From Scleroderma bovista (taxonomy: Eukaryota > Basidiomycota > Agaricomycetes > Boletales > Sclerodermataceae): a DNA stretch of 64,000 nt. Below, in pieces: positions 1 to 10,025 of the stretch. Both the position numbers and the translations under genes were made by a program. Position 1 is the first letter of the stretch. Each line of letters starts with the position of its first letter. The notes beneath the pieces are model-generated. The model did not search any database. It saw only the letters and a program-made list of their open reading frames with translations, and was not told the DNA's origin. The stretch is taken from contig JAYMGJ010000513.1 in assembly GCA_037178675.1 (NCBI GenBank), positions 41,872-105,871 on the forward strand. Reading direction: 5' to 3'.

Positions 1-2
1 TT

Positions 3-1016
3 AAGTCTGAAGCAGGCATCTTCTTCTACAAGAAGAAAGGCACCAACATTGTCATTGGAATAATATATGTTGATGACGCTTTATTCTGCAGCCCTAACAA
101 GGCTGTTGTTGATGCCATCAAAGCGCAGTTCATGCGCAAATGGGAGTGCAGAGAACCTAAGGAGTTTCTCCATATGCGAATCACCCGCAAAGGTTGCACT
201 ATCCACTTGGATCAGTGCGCGTACATCCAAAAGGTCGTTGAACGCTGCGGCATGCTCAATGCAAAGTCCGCAAGCACCCCACTTCCGGCTGGCTACTATG
301 CCACCAAAAATACAGAGCCTGTTGATGTGGATCTCCGCTCCCGTTTCCAGATGGTTATTGGGTCCCTTCTGTACCTTATGTCAGGCACTAGGCCTGACAT
401 TGCCTTTGCAGTCATGCACCTCTCGTGCCATGCCGTGAACCCATCCCAGGACCACCTAAACAAAGCGCTGTATATCTGTCGCTATCTAATTGGGACGCCT
501 ACATACTCCCTAGTATACAATGGTGGATCCAGTGCTGGCCTGATTGCATGCACAGACTCAGATTGGGGATCAGACCCTACCTCTCGCCTCTCGCAGATAG
601 GTTTCTATCTGAAGCTTGCATATGGCTTGATCAGTTGGACTTCTTGTGTGCAGAAGACTATTGCGTACTCATCCACTGAGGCCGAATACATGGCTTTGAG
701 CGATTGCGCTCACCAAGTTACCTGGATTCGAAGCTTACTCGGTGAGCTCGGCTACAAGCTGAAAGCTATCCCGATTTGCGGTGATAATCAGGGGTCCATA
801 TTCATGGCATCCAACCCTGTAATGGAGCCTCGCTCCAAGCACATTGACATCCGCTACCACGGAATCCGTGAGTCAGTCGTGAAAGGTAACATGGAGCTAT
901 TCTTCATTGATGGTGCTGAGAATCCCGCCGATCTGCTCACCAAGAACTTACCACATGAGAAATTTGCGAAGTTCAGAGCTCAACTAGGCTTACAGTTTCC
1001 CTCTGGCAGCATCTAG
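3..1016 (+). CDS. Ty1/copia Pol, 3' part (end of reverse transcriptase plus RNase H), cut by window edge
   Basis: The frame is open from base 3 to the TAG at 1014-1016, so the N-terminal part lies outside the window. The reverse transcriptase catalytic YVDD is at 66-77. Downstream are the copia connection region (RPDIAFAV, about 394-417), the RNase H start (TDSDWGSD), the SSTEAEYMA block, DNQGSIFMA and SKHIDIRYH, ending in the usual NPADLLTKNLP. All are typical of copia RNase H. No frameshift or stop is seen in the visible 338 codons, so this element may be fairly young. A polypurine tract and LTR follow. It is clearly different in sequence from the second copia element at 27374-32439. Confidence 0.95.
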   Translation, partial: KSEAGIFFYKKKGTNIVIGIIYVDDALFCSPNKAVVDAIKAQFMRKWECREPKEFLHMRITRKGCTIHLDQCAYIQKVVERCGMLNAKSASTPLPAGYYATKNTEPVDVDLRSRFQMVIGSLLYLMSGTRPDIAFAVMHLSCHAVNPSQDHLNKALYICRYLIGTPTYSLVYNGGSSAGLIACTDSDWGSDPTSRLSQIGFYLKLAYGLISWTSCVQKTIAYSSTEAEYMALSDCAHQVTWIRSLLGELGYKLKAIPICGDNQGSIFMASNPVMEPRSKHIDIRYHGIRESVVKGNMELFFIDGAENPADLLTKNLPHEKFAKFRAQLGLQFPSGSI

Positions 1017-1062
1017 CGCCTTATTTGCTGAAGTGCTCTACGTGCAGCACAGCAAGGGGGAG

Positions 1063-1301
1063 TGTTGAAGTCACATGTGCACCCGGCATAAACCATCAAT
1101 GAAGTGCGCACAAGACTGCGACCCATATTAGTGTAGACTTAGTAATAGTCCTCTTTAGAGTAGATGTTACATGTCACACATCACACATCACAGTCACATG
1201 TCACACTATTTGTTGTATATAAACAGTGTTCATCGCTTATATAATATAACAGCTCTTGACCAGCTACCACTACCATCTCTGGTTGTGCACTCCACCCAAC
1301 A
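1063..1301 (+). mobile_element. 3' LTR of the copia element (239 bp)
   Basis: The LTR starts TGTTGAAGTC and ends CCACCCAACA, so the ends are inverted (TGTTG/CAACA). It directly follows a polypurine tract (agcaagggggag, 1051-1062). A TATA box (TATATAAA, 1216-1223) sits in the middle. The TSD cannot be tested because the 5' LTR is outside the window. The 3' edge lies only about 35 bp from the first recognisable exon of the dioxygenase gene. Confidence 0.85.
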
Positions 1302-1336
1302 GGTGAGTTGGAGTAGCAGTTCCTCTACGTACATAG

Positions 1337-2290
1337 GTATTGCTCCAACAGAGCAAGCCTTCCTTACCAAGTTCCCTGCTACTATTTCAGGTCTTATCCA
1401 TGAACCAGTGATGATTTTGGGGGAGGGGGAATTGTAGCTTTGTGGTATCTTCCTGGTGCCCTGGCATGCCCAACACAGGTATGATCTGATACCTCTTCTG
1501 TTCATAATTTTCTATAATACCTGTAGACAAATATTCTTCAGGCATTAAGTCCACTCCATACACAACTGTCCACCAGTATAACTGGCCAGACATGGTGGTC
1601 TGACCTGCAGTACTTTCATCTGGCACAGGCCTTTGTGACTGGTTGTTTGGAGCTTTCTCCTGCAAGGCATCAAATGGGTCATTATGTGAGTGCTTACCAT
1701 TCCTGCCATACATTCATTAATGGAAATATATTCAGCATGCAAATGCTTCTATATCCAGGAACCTTAATACCACTGTGGGATTCCAGTGGTTACAAGCTAT
1801 GGTTCAGCTGACCTCAATTATATTGGGTGCATTGTCAATCATGCATCCACAGCTGTATGACGATGGAATGCGAGGAATTAGACTATTGGGAGATTGGTCT
1901 TCCACAAATGACCCAGTCATGAACAGTGCCTTATCCCTCTGGCCCACCCCATTTACCAATATTTCGCTTATTGCAAACCAGTCCACCCCCCTCCACCATG
2001 ATCCCCAATCCTGTGCCAGTTGGTATGATGTCATAGTAAATGTGGGTGAATACACTGACTGTGTCATGGCCATCCCTACCCTGGGCATCGAGCTGGTGTA
2101 CAAGCCAGGTACCACAGTCACATTCTCTGGGAGGCTTCTTAGGCATGGGGTAAATGCTGTAGAAGGAAACCAGTACTGTTTGACCTCCTATATGAAGGAT
2201 AACATTCACCATTGGGTAAGGGTTCCAAGGTGTGCGGATTGGATGAGGATTGATAGTGTGGAGAGGTTGTTGAGGCCTTCCATACTGTAA
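1337..2290 (+). pseudogene. TET/JBP-like 2-oxoglutarate/Fe(II) dioxygenase, 5'-truncated and frameshifted
   Basis: Spliced reading on the plus strand: exon 1337-1478, intron 1479-1526 (48 bp), exon 1527-1685, intron 1686-1735 (50 bp), exon 1736-2290. Both introns are GT-AG and phase 0. Recognisable blocks in order are WYLPGAL, LSPARHQMGHY, a helical stretch, then the double-stranded beta-helix with HHD (His 1994, Asp 2000) and the distal GRLLRHGV His (2144), followed by a Tyr-Met-x-Asp-Asn segment. The HxD...H layout and surrounding words match the fungal TET/JBP family that Iyer and colleagues linked to KDZ transposons. These enzymes are thought to oxidise 5-methylcytosine. The gene is damaged: a one-base frame change lies near 1414-1420, before the WYLP block, and no start is seen because the copia LTR ends at 1301. 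The catalytic exon itself is open. Confidence 0.75.
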
Positions 2291-2339
2291 ATACTGGAAA
2301 GGAATTTGTAGAGCTGGGATATATATTAATATTGACATC

Positions 2340-2982
2340 TCTTCATAGGACCTGCAGTGGGTCATCAACCCTGGGTAGGTACTGGTTAGACCTGGGACCT
2401 TGTTTGGTGGCCAACTGGTGGTGGGTACCCAGTCCATGGGGTGGTCAAACTGCTGTGGTCAACAGCAGTAGCTAGCTAACCTGTGGTGGGTAGCCAACTG
2501 GCGGTATGTATTGAACCTGCGGTGTCACCTGCATGGGATAATCAACCCACAATGGGCAGTCACCCTGGGGCAGGTACGTGGTTGGGAGTACGACTGCAGT
2601 TGGTAGTCAACCTGTGGTCGAGAGTCATCTGTGTAGCCAATCCATATTGGTTGGCTAACCCGCAGCATGTATTGAACCTGTGGTGTAACCTGCAGTAGGT
2701 GGTCAACCAGGGGTAGGTACGTGGTTAAAGTTGGAACCCCAGTTTGTGGCCAACCCATGGTGGGTACTCACTCCACTGGTTAGTAAACCTGAACTATGTA
2801 GTCAACAAGGCCAGCTAACCCATGGTGGGCAGATAACCTGCAGTAAGTATTGAACCTGCAGTTTCTGCAGTGGGAGTCAACCCACAATGGGCAGTTACCC
2901 CTGGGTTGGTAGTGCAACTGTGGTGTAGTCAACCCCCACTGTGTAGTCAACAGTATTGGGTGGATAACCAGTGTTGGGCAAT
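2340..2982. repeat. Degenerate tandem repeats of a GTAGTCAACC-type unit
   Basis: Variants of 'ggtagtcaacctg(t/c)ggtg' and 'gtattgaacctgcagtgt' recur every few tens of bases with no long open frame. The same words resume at 25652, on the other side of the gypsy insertion, so the two tracts were once contiguous. Confidence 0.75.
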
Positions 2983-3626
2983 GTCAAGTCCGGGTCTACT
3001 CCGGTAGGAGGTCTGGTCAAGTCCGGACGGAAGTGGATGAAGGAAGAGGGCAGAGGGCTGGACAAGGGATTAGTCCGGCCGGAGTTGGTGACCGCTTGGA
3101 TTCAATGACAAGGACAACGTGCATTGATCCCTTGCGTAGGTTCCGGTCAAGGTGGTGGAGTCGGAGACGGAGACGGGGACAGAGACAGACAGAGACTGGA
3201 GTAGTGACTAAGTTGATTTCAGACTGAGGTATACAGGACAGAGTACAGGATACTTATACTACAGAGAACTAGGGTTGAGTATTTACGGTGACAAGTAAAC
3301 AGCCCAAAGGGCAGACAAGGAATAACCAGAGCTGGGACTAGGTCAGGTCCGATGAAAATAAGTAACGTCCGGAGAAAATACTACAAGGTAGAAGATATAA
3401 ATGGAACACGGAGAACTCACAGTACAACAGGGTAGATGGGGAAGTGTGGTAAGGACTGGATGCAGACTAGACCAAGGGTCGTAGTTAGCGGAAGCATATC
3501 TGTGCAATGTAGAGACAGTCCTGTCTCTAGGTGTGTAGATTTGGTAGTACTGATACTGGACTCTTTACCTTAGCTATGTAGGCTTGTACTTAGCTTACTA
3601 AGCAATAACCTTCTCTTCAGTGTATA

Positions 3627-3957
3627 TGTCAAGACCGGTTCTCCTCAACGATCTTACTAGGAGGTCCAGAGGTGCAGGGAACTAATGAGGAGGTAAGTCC
3701 AGACACTAGTAGGTGCTAGTTAGTGCGGAGAGTCAAGTCCGGGTCAAACGAATGAAGTCCGGGCACTAGAGAAGCACAGGGAGTAAGTCCGTGTTTTTGC
3801 GGAGTAAGTCCAGACCGCGGGAAAGTGGTCCGGAGTTGAGCGCAGCTATAGGGCTGGAGATGGCCGGACTAGATCCGGAGTTGCATCTATGCCTAAGGAG
3901 AGGTCAGGCGGGCCATGGTTAGACTGGAGTTGCGACTGGAAAAGTATGGATATGACA
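3627..3957 (-). repeat. 3' LTR of the LARD
   Basis: It matches the LTR at 9319-9649 except for about six substitutions, counted by eye, nearly all C/T or G/A. Compared with the solo LTR at 10827-13776, the whole TATA/start-site block is missing. Confidence 0.85.
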
Positions 3958-6900
3958 GTATCCCCCTCTTAGGGCCGAGCCCTCAAGGCTTCAGTGCGGA
4001 TGCAACATAGAGTGTGAGGTCTACCATTGGGACTAACAGAAGGACTAGGCTAAGGTCTGGGTGAACCATCAGTGAGTGATGATACCGGAGATGAGTCCAG
4101 GTCCAGGAAGTCCAAGCCAGAGCAAACAGGTGTCAAGGTCAGACAGTCAGGCAGGATGTCGGAGTAGACAGAGTGTCTCAGAGAAGCGACAGTATGTCGG
4201 AGAAGTGAGTCAGATGACTCAGGAGACGACATGGTGTATCCGGAGTTGAAAAGGAGTCAGGAATCACAAGCAAGACAGCTGGAGATGTCACAGTGGACAA
4301 AGTGTTCCGGAGAAAACACCAGGAGTCAGGACAAGGAGTCTGATGAAACAGGAGGTCCGGAGTTTTGAGTTGCAAGCAGGGAACTGCGAGCAGGAGTCAA
4401 GGCAGGGAAGCAGATGGCTCCGGAGATGATATGAGAAGTCCGGAGTTTTTTAGATATGGACCAGAGATCACGAGCAGGAGTCAAGACAAGCAGTCAGATG
4501 AATCCACAGATGATACAAGAAGTCCGGAATTTTTTGGTGCAAGCTGAAGATTGCAAGCGCAAGTAGCACCGACAGAGAGTCTGATGACTCTGGAGATGAC
4601 ACGGAAGTCCGGAATTTTGAGATTCAAGCCAGAGATGGTAAGCAGGGTGTCAGGAGAGGGAGTCGGATGACTACAAAGGTGACAAATAAAGTCCAGAATT
4701 ACAAGTCGGAGATCGCAAGCAGAACTGCTGGAGGCGTCGACAAGAACAGAGGACAAGATGTCCGGAGTTTTGAGATGCAAACCAGACATCGAAGGCAGAG
4801 CTGCTGGAGATAAGTCAGCTGACCTGGGAAATGATGCAAGAGGTCCGGAGTTTTGGATATGAGCCGGAGATGCAAAGCAGGACTTGCAGAGATGTCAGAG
4901 AGACAGGGTCTCAAAGGAAGCACCAGGAGTTTGGACAAGAAGTCAGGTGACTTAGAGAATGTCCAGAGGCAAGATGCAAACCGGAGTTTGCGAGCAGAGC
5001 TGCTAGAGCTGACCAAGACGTGACCAGGAAGTCCGCCGGAGTTGGACAGGTCAAAAGCGGAACTGCAGGAGATGGTCAGAACTTGACCAGAGAGTCCGGA
5101 GATGGACTGGAGGTGACCAGGAGTTAGAACAGACTGTCAGATTGCGCATAGAGACAAGCAATGTCTCAAGTCCAGATGCAGACCAGAGGTCGCAACTGGA
5201 GATGCTAAAACTGACCAGGAGTTGACCAGTAAGTTCAGAGCTGGGCCGGAGTTGACCACAAGGGCCGGAGAGACCAGAAATGGTCTGGAAACAGATGAGT
5301 GCAACTGAGGGAAGCACAGATTAAAAGCACAGATGAGTAGAATTAGCTCAGAGAGCAAGATGCGGGTGGCTGTAAAGCCAGAGTGACCAGAAGGTTGGGA
5401 ACAGGGAATGTCCAAGCTATAGGAACCAGTGGCCAGAGAGTGGCCATAGAGTGACCCTAGAGGTTACTGACAAGGAGGGAAAGTGGTCCGACGATTTCCA
5501 GGCAAGTACTCAGCTTTCCTGTGGAAACAGTCCGGAGTTTTGAGTACAAAGTAGTACAGTTGACCGGAGAAAGCATGGAGTTGATCCAGAAGTGGTAGGA
5601 TCAGTTGATTGAGAGCCTAGATGGGTCAGGAGTCCACAAATATCAGCAACAAGAGAGAGAGTCGAAGGTTGAGGTTCTGGGTGTGCAGAAGAGAGCTGGA
5701 GTTGGGGTGCAAGTACTGCCAAGTGACCGGAAGTCCGCTAGTAGGGCTGGACAAGGATGGGACAGTTGGTACAAAGGTAGTCAGCAGATACAAGCAGGCT
5801 AGCACAGAGGACATAGTTTTGGTGAGCCAGCGCAATGCTGTCTCGGTTGGTCGCAGAAGATTGACACAGCTGGAGAGAAGCCTCCAAGCTAGAGAGCAAC
5901 CGGAGATTGGGTCAGGAGTTCCGGACTGGCCGGAGACGCAGTCGGAAAGGTGAGTCAGCATGACACTGTCTCAGTCGAGAGGGTTGGTACAGGGAGTACC
6001 GGACTGGTTGGAGACACAGTCGGAAGAGTGAGTCAGCACGAAGCTGTCCCAGACAGGAGTGTTGGCACGAAGCCAAACAAGCTAGCTAGTAGCTGGAAAC
6101 AGGGTATGGGGTTCCGGACTGGCCGGAGATGCGACCGGAAAGGTCAGATACAGACTATGATAACAATAAAAAGTGACTAAAGGTTGGCTGGGGCGAAGCC
6201 CTTATCCCCTTCTTTGGGTAGACGTCCCATAGTCTACCCTCAGGGTAATGGGGTCAAAGCACCAGATGGCCAGGTAAGAGAGCAGGTAGTGCTGATGCAC
6301 CAAAGTGACACTTGGGGCTAGCAAGCACAAAGCGGGTTAGGCAGAACAGCAGAGGATGGTGCTGTGGAGTGAGTAAAATCCGGAGTTTTGACAACAAGGT
6401 CCGGAGTTTTGACAAGAATGGTCCGGAGTATTGACAAGAAAGGTCCGGAGTAGTGAATACAAAGTCCGGAGTTTTGACAAAGAGGTCCAGAGCAGAATAG
6501 CACAGAGTACAGTTGTCCAGGTGGACAACAACCGGAGTTACTCGGAGTAGTCAGGGATGGTGATGAGAGGTAGCCCAGGTATATGGAGACAAGAGAGTAG
6601 CGAATGCAAGGGTGAGTCCGAGTTGGTGAAACTGAAGACAAGGTCTTGGGTGGTAGCGGGTGGTTTCCAGGCGGAGGTGGTTCCTTCCAATCAAGGAAGA
6701 ACCGGAGTTGCTTTCAGAGTTAGATTGCAGTCATGGGGGTTAGCCATCGCAAGCTGGATAGAAGCAGGTGGGTTTGCCCGGAGTTACCAGGAGTTCAACT
6801 GGCTAGTCAACAAGGGGTCAGAGAGAGCAGGAGGCGGAAGTAAATTCCGGAGTTTTGGAAACTAGGTTCCCAGGGGGTGACGTCAGGGGCTTGGCAAACA

Positions 6901-7370
6901 CTGCAAGGTATTCGGTGATAATACAAACCAATACCTAATTGATCAACGGATCCTCGTAGGTGGTATGTTATGTTTCGAAGTTACTCCTATTAGTAGTTCC
7001 CGAGCGAGGGTTGTGCACAGAGGCACAGATTTGTGCATATAGCACCAGATTGCACCGGAGGTGCGGATTGTGCAAAAGAGCACGAAGGTTTGTGTGCAGA
7101 GACACAGAGGTGTGCGCAGGGGCACGGAGAGAGTTTGTGCGACGATGCCAGAGGAGCGGAGACGACCGGAGTTGACAATTTCAGAAAGGACAGACTCGGA
7201 GGTTGACAAGATAGTCAGAGGCAGGCAAAAGGGGTCAGAATGACAGACTGGATGGCAGGACAGTGCCGGAGTTCCGGAAATAGGGGTTTCTGATGGGTAA
7301 CAGCAAAGCCTGTTAGTCCAGGTAGGTGGAGAAAGTCCAGAGATACCAAGCGATCAGGTGGAGATGTGAC

Positions 7371-7815
7371 CGGAGTTAACACACAGGGCACAGGAGGTGA
7401 CCGGAGTTGGTGCGCAGCCACAGGAGATGACTAGAGTTAGTGTACTGGGCACAGAAGGCAACTGGAGTTAGCACACAGGGCACAGGAGGTGACCGGAGTT
7501 AGTGTGCAACCACAGGAGTTGACCAGAGTTAGTGCGCAGCCACAGGAGATGACAAGAGTTGGTGCACTGGGCACAGAAGGCAACTAGAAGTAGTATGCAG
7601 GTCACAGGAGGTGACCGGAGTTAGTGCACAATCACAGGAGTTGACCGGAGTTAGTGCGCAGCCACAAGGAGTGACCGGAGTTAGTGCACAACTACAGGAG
7701 TTGACCGGAGTTAGTGCGCAGCCACAAGGAGTGACTGGAGTTAGTGCACAACTACAGGAGTTGACCAGAGTTGGTGTGCAACCACAAGACACAACCGGAG
7801 TTAGTGTGTGGTGCA
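7371..7815 (+). repeat. 30-bp tandem repeat in the LARD interior
   Basis: About 15 copies of a 30-bp unit around 'ggagttagtgcgcagccac' / 'aggagttgacc'. Because 30 is divisible by three, short open frames arise by chance (for example 7611-7931); none looks like a protein gene. Confidence 0.85.
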
Positions 7816-8107
7816 CAAGAGATGACTGGACAAAGTCTAGATACCACAGACAAGAGTGTCAATGGTGCAAAGAGCGACTAGAAAGGACAGACACAAGACT
7901 GTCAAGAGCAAAGGTAGGGAGCAAAGACTAGTGGATGGCCTGCTGCATAGGTCCGGAGTTGGCTGGAGTTTCCACAGAGCGGAAAGAGTTCCAAGTGCAA
8001 GGAGTGACATTTTGACTAAAGGGAGCCCAAGTGAACAGTAGGGTGACCGGAGTTTTGAGCTGAAATGTCGGAGTTGGTTATAGAGTGTTCCAAAGCACTG
8101 TGGAGTA

Positions 8108-8446
8108 CTATCACTTACACCGTTGTCGGCACCCCCACCCATTCGGCAGTCACAGAAATGTCACCATATGTGTCACTGCTGTCACACGGATTCCGTGGTG
8201 AGAATTGTGACTCCACTTCGGCAGTTGTGACAACTTGGGTGACAAATGAGCGTGACTGCCGTTCAACCCAGCATTTTTTGCGATCTCAACAACTACTGCA
8301 CGTATATCGATGCTTCAAGCTATCAGAGTATCCGAGTGGTATAAAATAAATTTTATACTAGTCAATGTTGTGTGTAGTTGAGCGGTGGGTGGTAAAAAAC
8401 CAAAGTGCCGAATGGGTGGGGGTGCCGACAACGGTGTAAGTGATAG
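8108..8446. mobile_element. MITE with 41-bp perfect terminal inverted repeats (339 bp)
   Basis: The left arm 8108-8148 (CTATCACTTACACCG...) and right arm 8406-8446 are perfect reverse complements. Both ends are flanked by TA (8106-8107 and 8447-8448), which fits a TA target as used by Tc1/mariner-type transposases. There is no coding frame. It lies inside the LARD and so is younger than it. Confidence 0.85.
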
Positions 8447-9305
8447 TACTTCTAGTGGAGTCAGGGAGCCGGAGCGGACCAAGATGCCGGAGTACCAAGG
8501 TGTTAGACACCCGAGTAGCTGCAGAGAGACAGGATATGGTGTCTGAGATTGCTGAAAGCAGTGAGGTGGACGAGGACAGCAGATACAATGCCTAGAGATG
8601 GCTACAGAGTGTAGACAATGATTTCCGGATAAAGTGGAGAGCCGGAAATTCAAAAGTCCGGAGTAGCCAAGAGTCTTGGTAGACAGAAGAAGGCAAGAGG
8701 CAGACAGAGGCAACAGACACAATGCCAAAGTATGGCTGCAGAGTGCGGACAAGGTTTCCAGGCGGAGCAGAGAGTTTCTGAGTCCGGAGAAGGAACAACA
8801 AGCCGGAAAACCAAAAGTCCGGAGTTGATGAGGGTCAGAGCAGCCAAAGGAAGGCAAAGGTAGGTGCAGGCAGCAGAGCTGGTGACAAGCCAAGGCAACA
8901 GAGTGTAGACAAGTACTTCCGAGTCAGCCAGAGAGTTTCCAAGTCCAAAGAAAGGACAAGAGGGTGGAAACTCAAAAGTCCGGACTAAACAAAGGTTTGT
9001 AGAGCCGGAGTAAGATAGGGGTGGCCGGAGTTGATGCCCTAAAGAAGAGCAGTCATCGGAAATAAAGTACAAAGGACTTAGAGCAAAGTCCAGGAGTAGT
9101 TGCCAGTCAATGCGGGCGACTGGAGATGGTCAGAGCAGAAAGTCCGGGTAGGACAAGTCATAGAGCGCGATGCTCAGGAGTACAGAGGCCAAGGTTGGCC
9201 AGACATGAGAGGACATGAGTGAAAGACAAAGAGTGTGGGTTTATGCATACTGTTGGAGACAGTAAGTTCAGAGCCATGGCGGATGAATTTGCACGAGTTT
9301 TGGTG

Positions 9306-9316
9306 AGATCAAATCT
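9306..9316 (-). other. Primer-binding site of the LARD (self-priming type)
   Basis: Plus-strand AGATCAAATCT, so AGATTTGATCT on the element strand, sits 2 nt inside the 5' LTR. It is complementary to AGATCAAATCT at 12136-12146 in the full-length LTR of the same family, which lies about 35 nt after a TATA box. No tRNA match is needed. The LARD's own LTRs lack that start-site sequence. Confidence 0.6.
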
Positions 9317-9318
9317 AC

Positions 9319-9649
9319 TGTCAAGACCAGTTCTCCTCAACGATCTTACTAGGAGGTCCAGAGGTGCAGGGAACTAATGAGGAGGTAAGTCCAGACACTA
9401 GTAGGTGCTAGTTAGTGCGGAGAGTCAAGTCCGGGTCAAACGAACGAAGTCCGGGCACTAGAGAAGCACAGGGAGTAAGTCCGGGTTTTTGCGGAGTAAG
9501 TCCGGACCGCGGGAAAGTGGTCCGGAGTTGAGCGCAGCTATAGGGCTGGAGATGGCCGGACTAGATCCGGAGTTGCATCTATGCCTAAGGAGAGGTCAGG
9601 TGGGCCATGGTTAGACCGGAGTTGCGACTGGAAAAGTATGGATATGACA
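9319..9649 (-). repeat. 5' LTR of the LARD
   Basis: 331 bp, TGTCAAGACC...ATATGACA on the plus strand. It is the same length as the partner at 3627-3957 and differs at about six positions. Confidence 0.85.
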
Positions 9650-10019
9650 GTATATCTTTGAGCTCAGTCTGGAGTGACTGAACCAGCCTTCCACTCTCTT
9701 ATTTTCCTAGTTTCCTTAGCCCTTGGGAGCCTTGCCAGACCTCCAGAAGTCCCTGGGTTGAGTGTGCCTCACCTGAGGCAGCAGCAACACCCAACCCCCC
9801 CCTACAGCGACCGTTGACCGGAGTAACTGAGGACGACCGGAGTTGAGCTGTAGGGCTGCGATGTGACTGGAGTAACTGGATAAGATCCAGAGTTGGACAT
9901 AGTCGTGACAGTATCCCCCCTTTAGGGGCCGAACCCATGAGGCCCCAATGAGGCTGTCGTGTGGTTGTCTAGAACAATGCGGAGTCCAGAGTGATTGTCT
10001 GAGTATGAAAATCTGGATC

Positions 10020-10025
10020 TATAAA
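10020..10025 (+). promoter_or_regulatory. TATA box of the antisense gene in Gyp1 copy 2
   Basis: TATAAA lies 47 bp before the ATG at 10072. The equivalent TATA in copy 1 is at 42480-42485 (minus strand). It is kept in both copies inside a near-palindrome gatctataaagatc. Confidence 0.65.

Larger units (their letters stand above)
3627..9649 (-). mobile_element. Non-coding LTR retroelement (LARD-like) of the Gyp2 family, 6.0 kb
   Basis: Two 331-bp LTRs (3627-3957 and 9319-9649) enclose 5.4 kb with no recognisable gag or pol on either strand. The TSD is a perfect 5 bp, gtata (3622-3626 and 9650-9654). On the minus strand a polypurine tract (CCTAAGAGGGGGATAC) abuts the 3' LTR at 3958-3973, and a primer-binding site lies 2 nt inside the 5' LTR at 9306-9316. 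The interior is made of dozens of short blocks around the word (T/A)CCGGAGTT. It must have been mobilised by proteins of a related autonomous element (inference). Confidence 0.85.
3509..9813 (+). mobile_element. Y element (third copy), interrupted by a LARD
   Basis: The net sequence is 3509-3626 plus 9655-9813. It starts TGTAGAGACAG and ends CCCCCCCCTACA, the reverse complement of the ends of the Y elements at 12470-13641 and 23923-25616. Right at the start it has a hairpin (AGAGACAG..CTGTCTCT). The middle of the family, including its 170-bp tandem repeats, is absent. TG...CA ends and a 4-bp TSD suggest an LTR-type element, probably a solo LTR. Confidence 0.6.
2983..9909 (-). repeat. 3' LTR of Gyp1 copy 2, in two pieces (2983-3508 and 9814-9909)
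   Basis: The two pieces match the reverse complement of the copy 1 LTR (35374-35996) in order. They are split by a Y-type element whose flanks gcaa (left) and gcga (right, starting 9814) look like a 4-bp TSD with one CpG change. The piece next to the body ends TGTCACGAC on the minus strand, beside a polypurine tract read as gggggataC. Confidence 0.75.

Noticed and set aside
8315..8893. 192-aa minus-strand frame in the LARD
   Set aside because: Cys/Leu/Ser-rich low-complexity reading of CCGGAGTT repeats, and it runs into the MITE.
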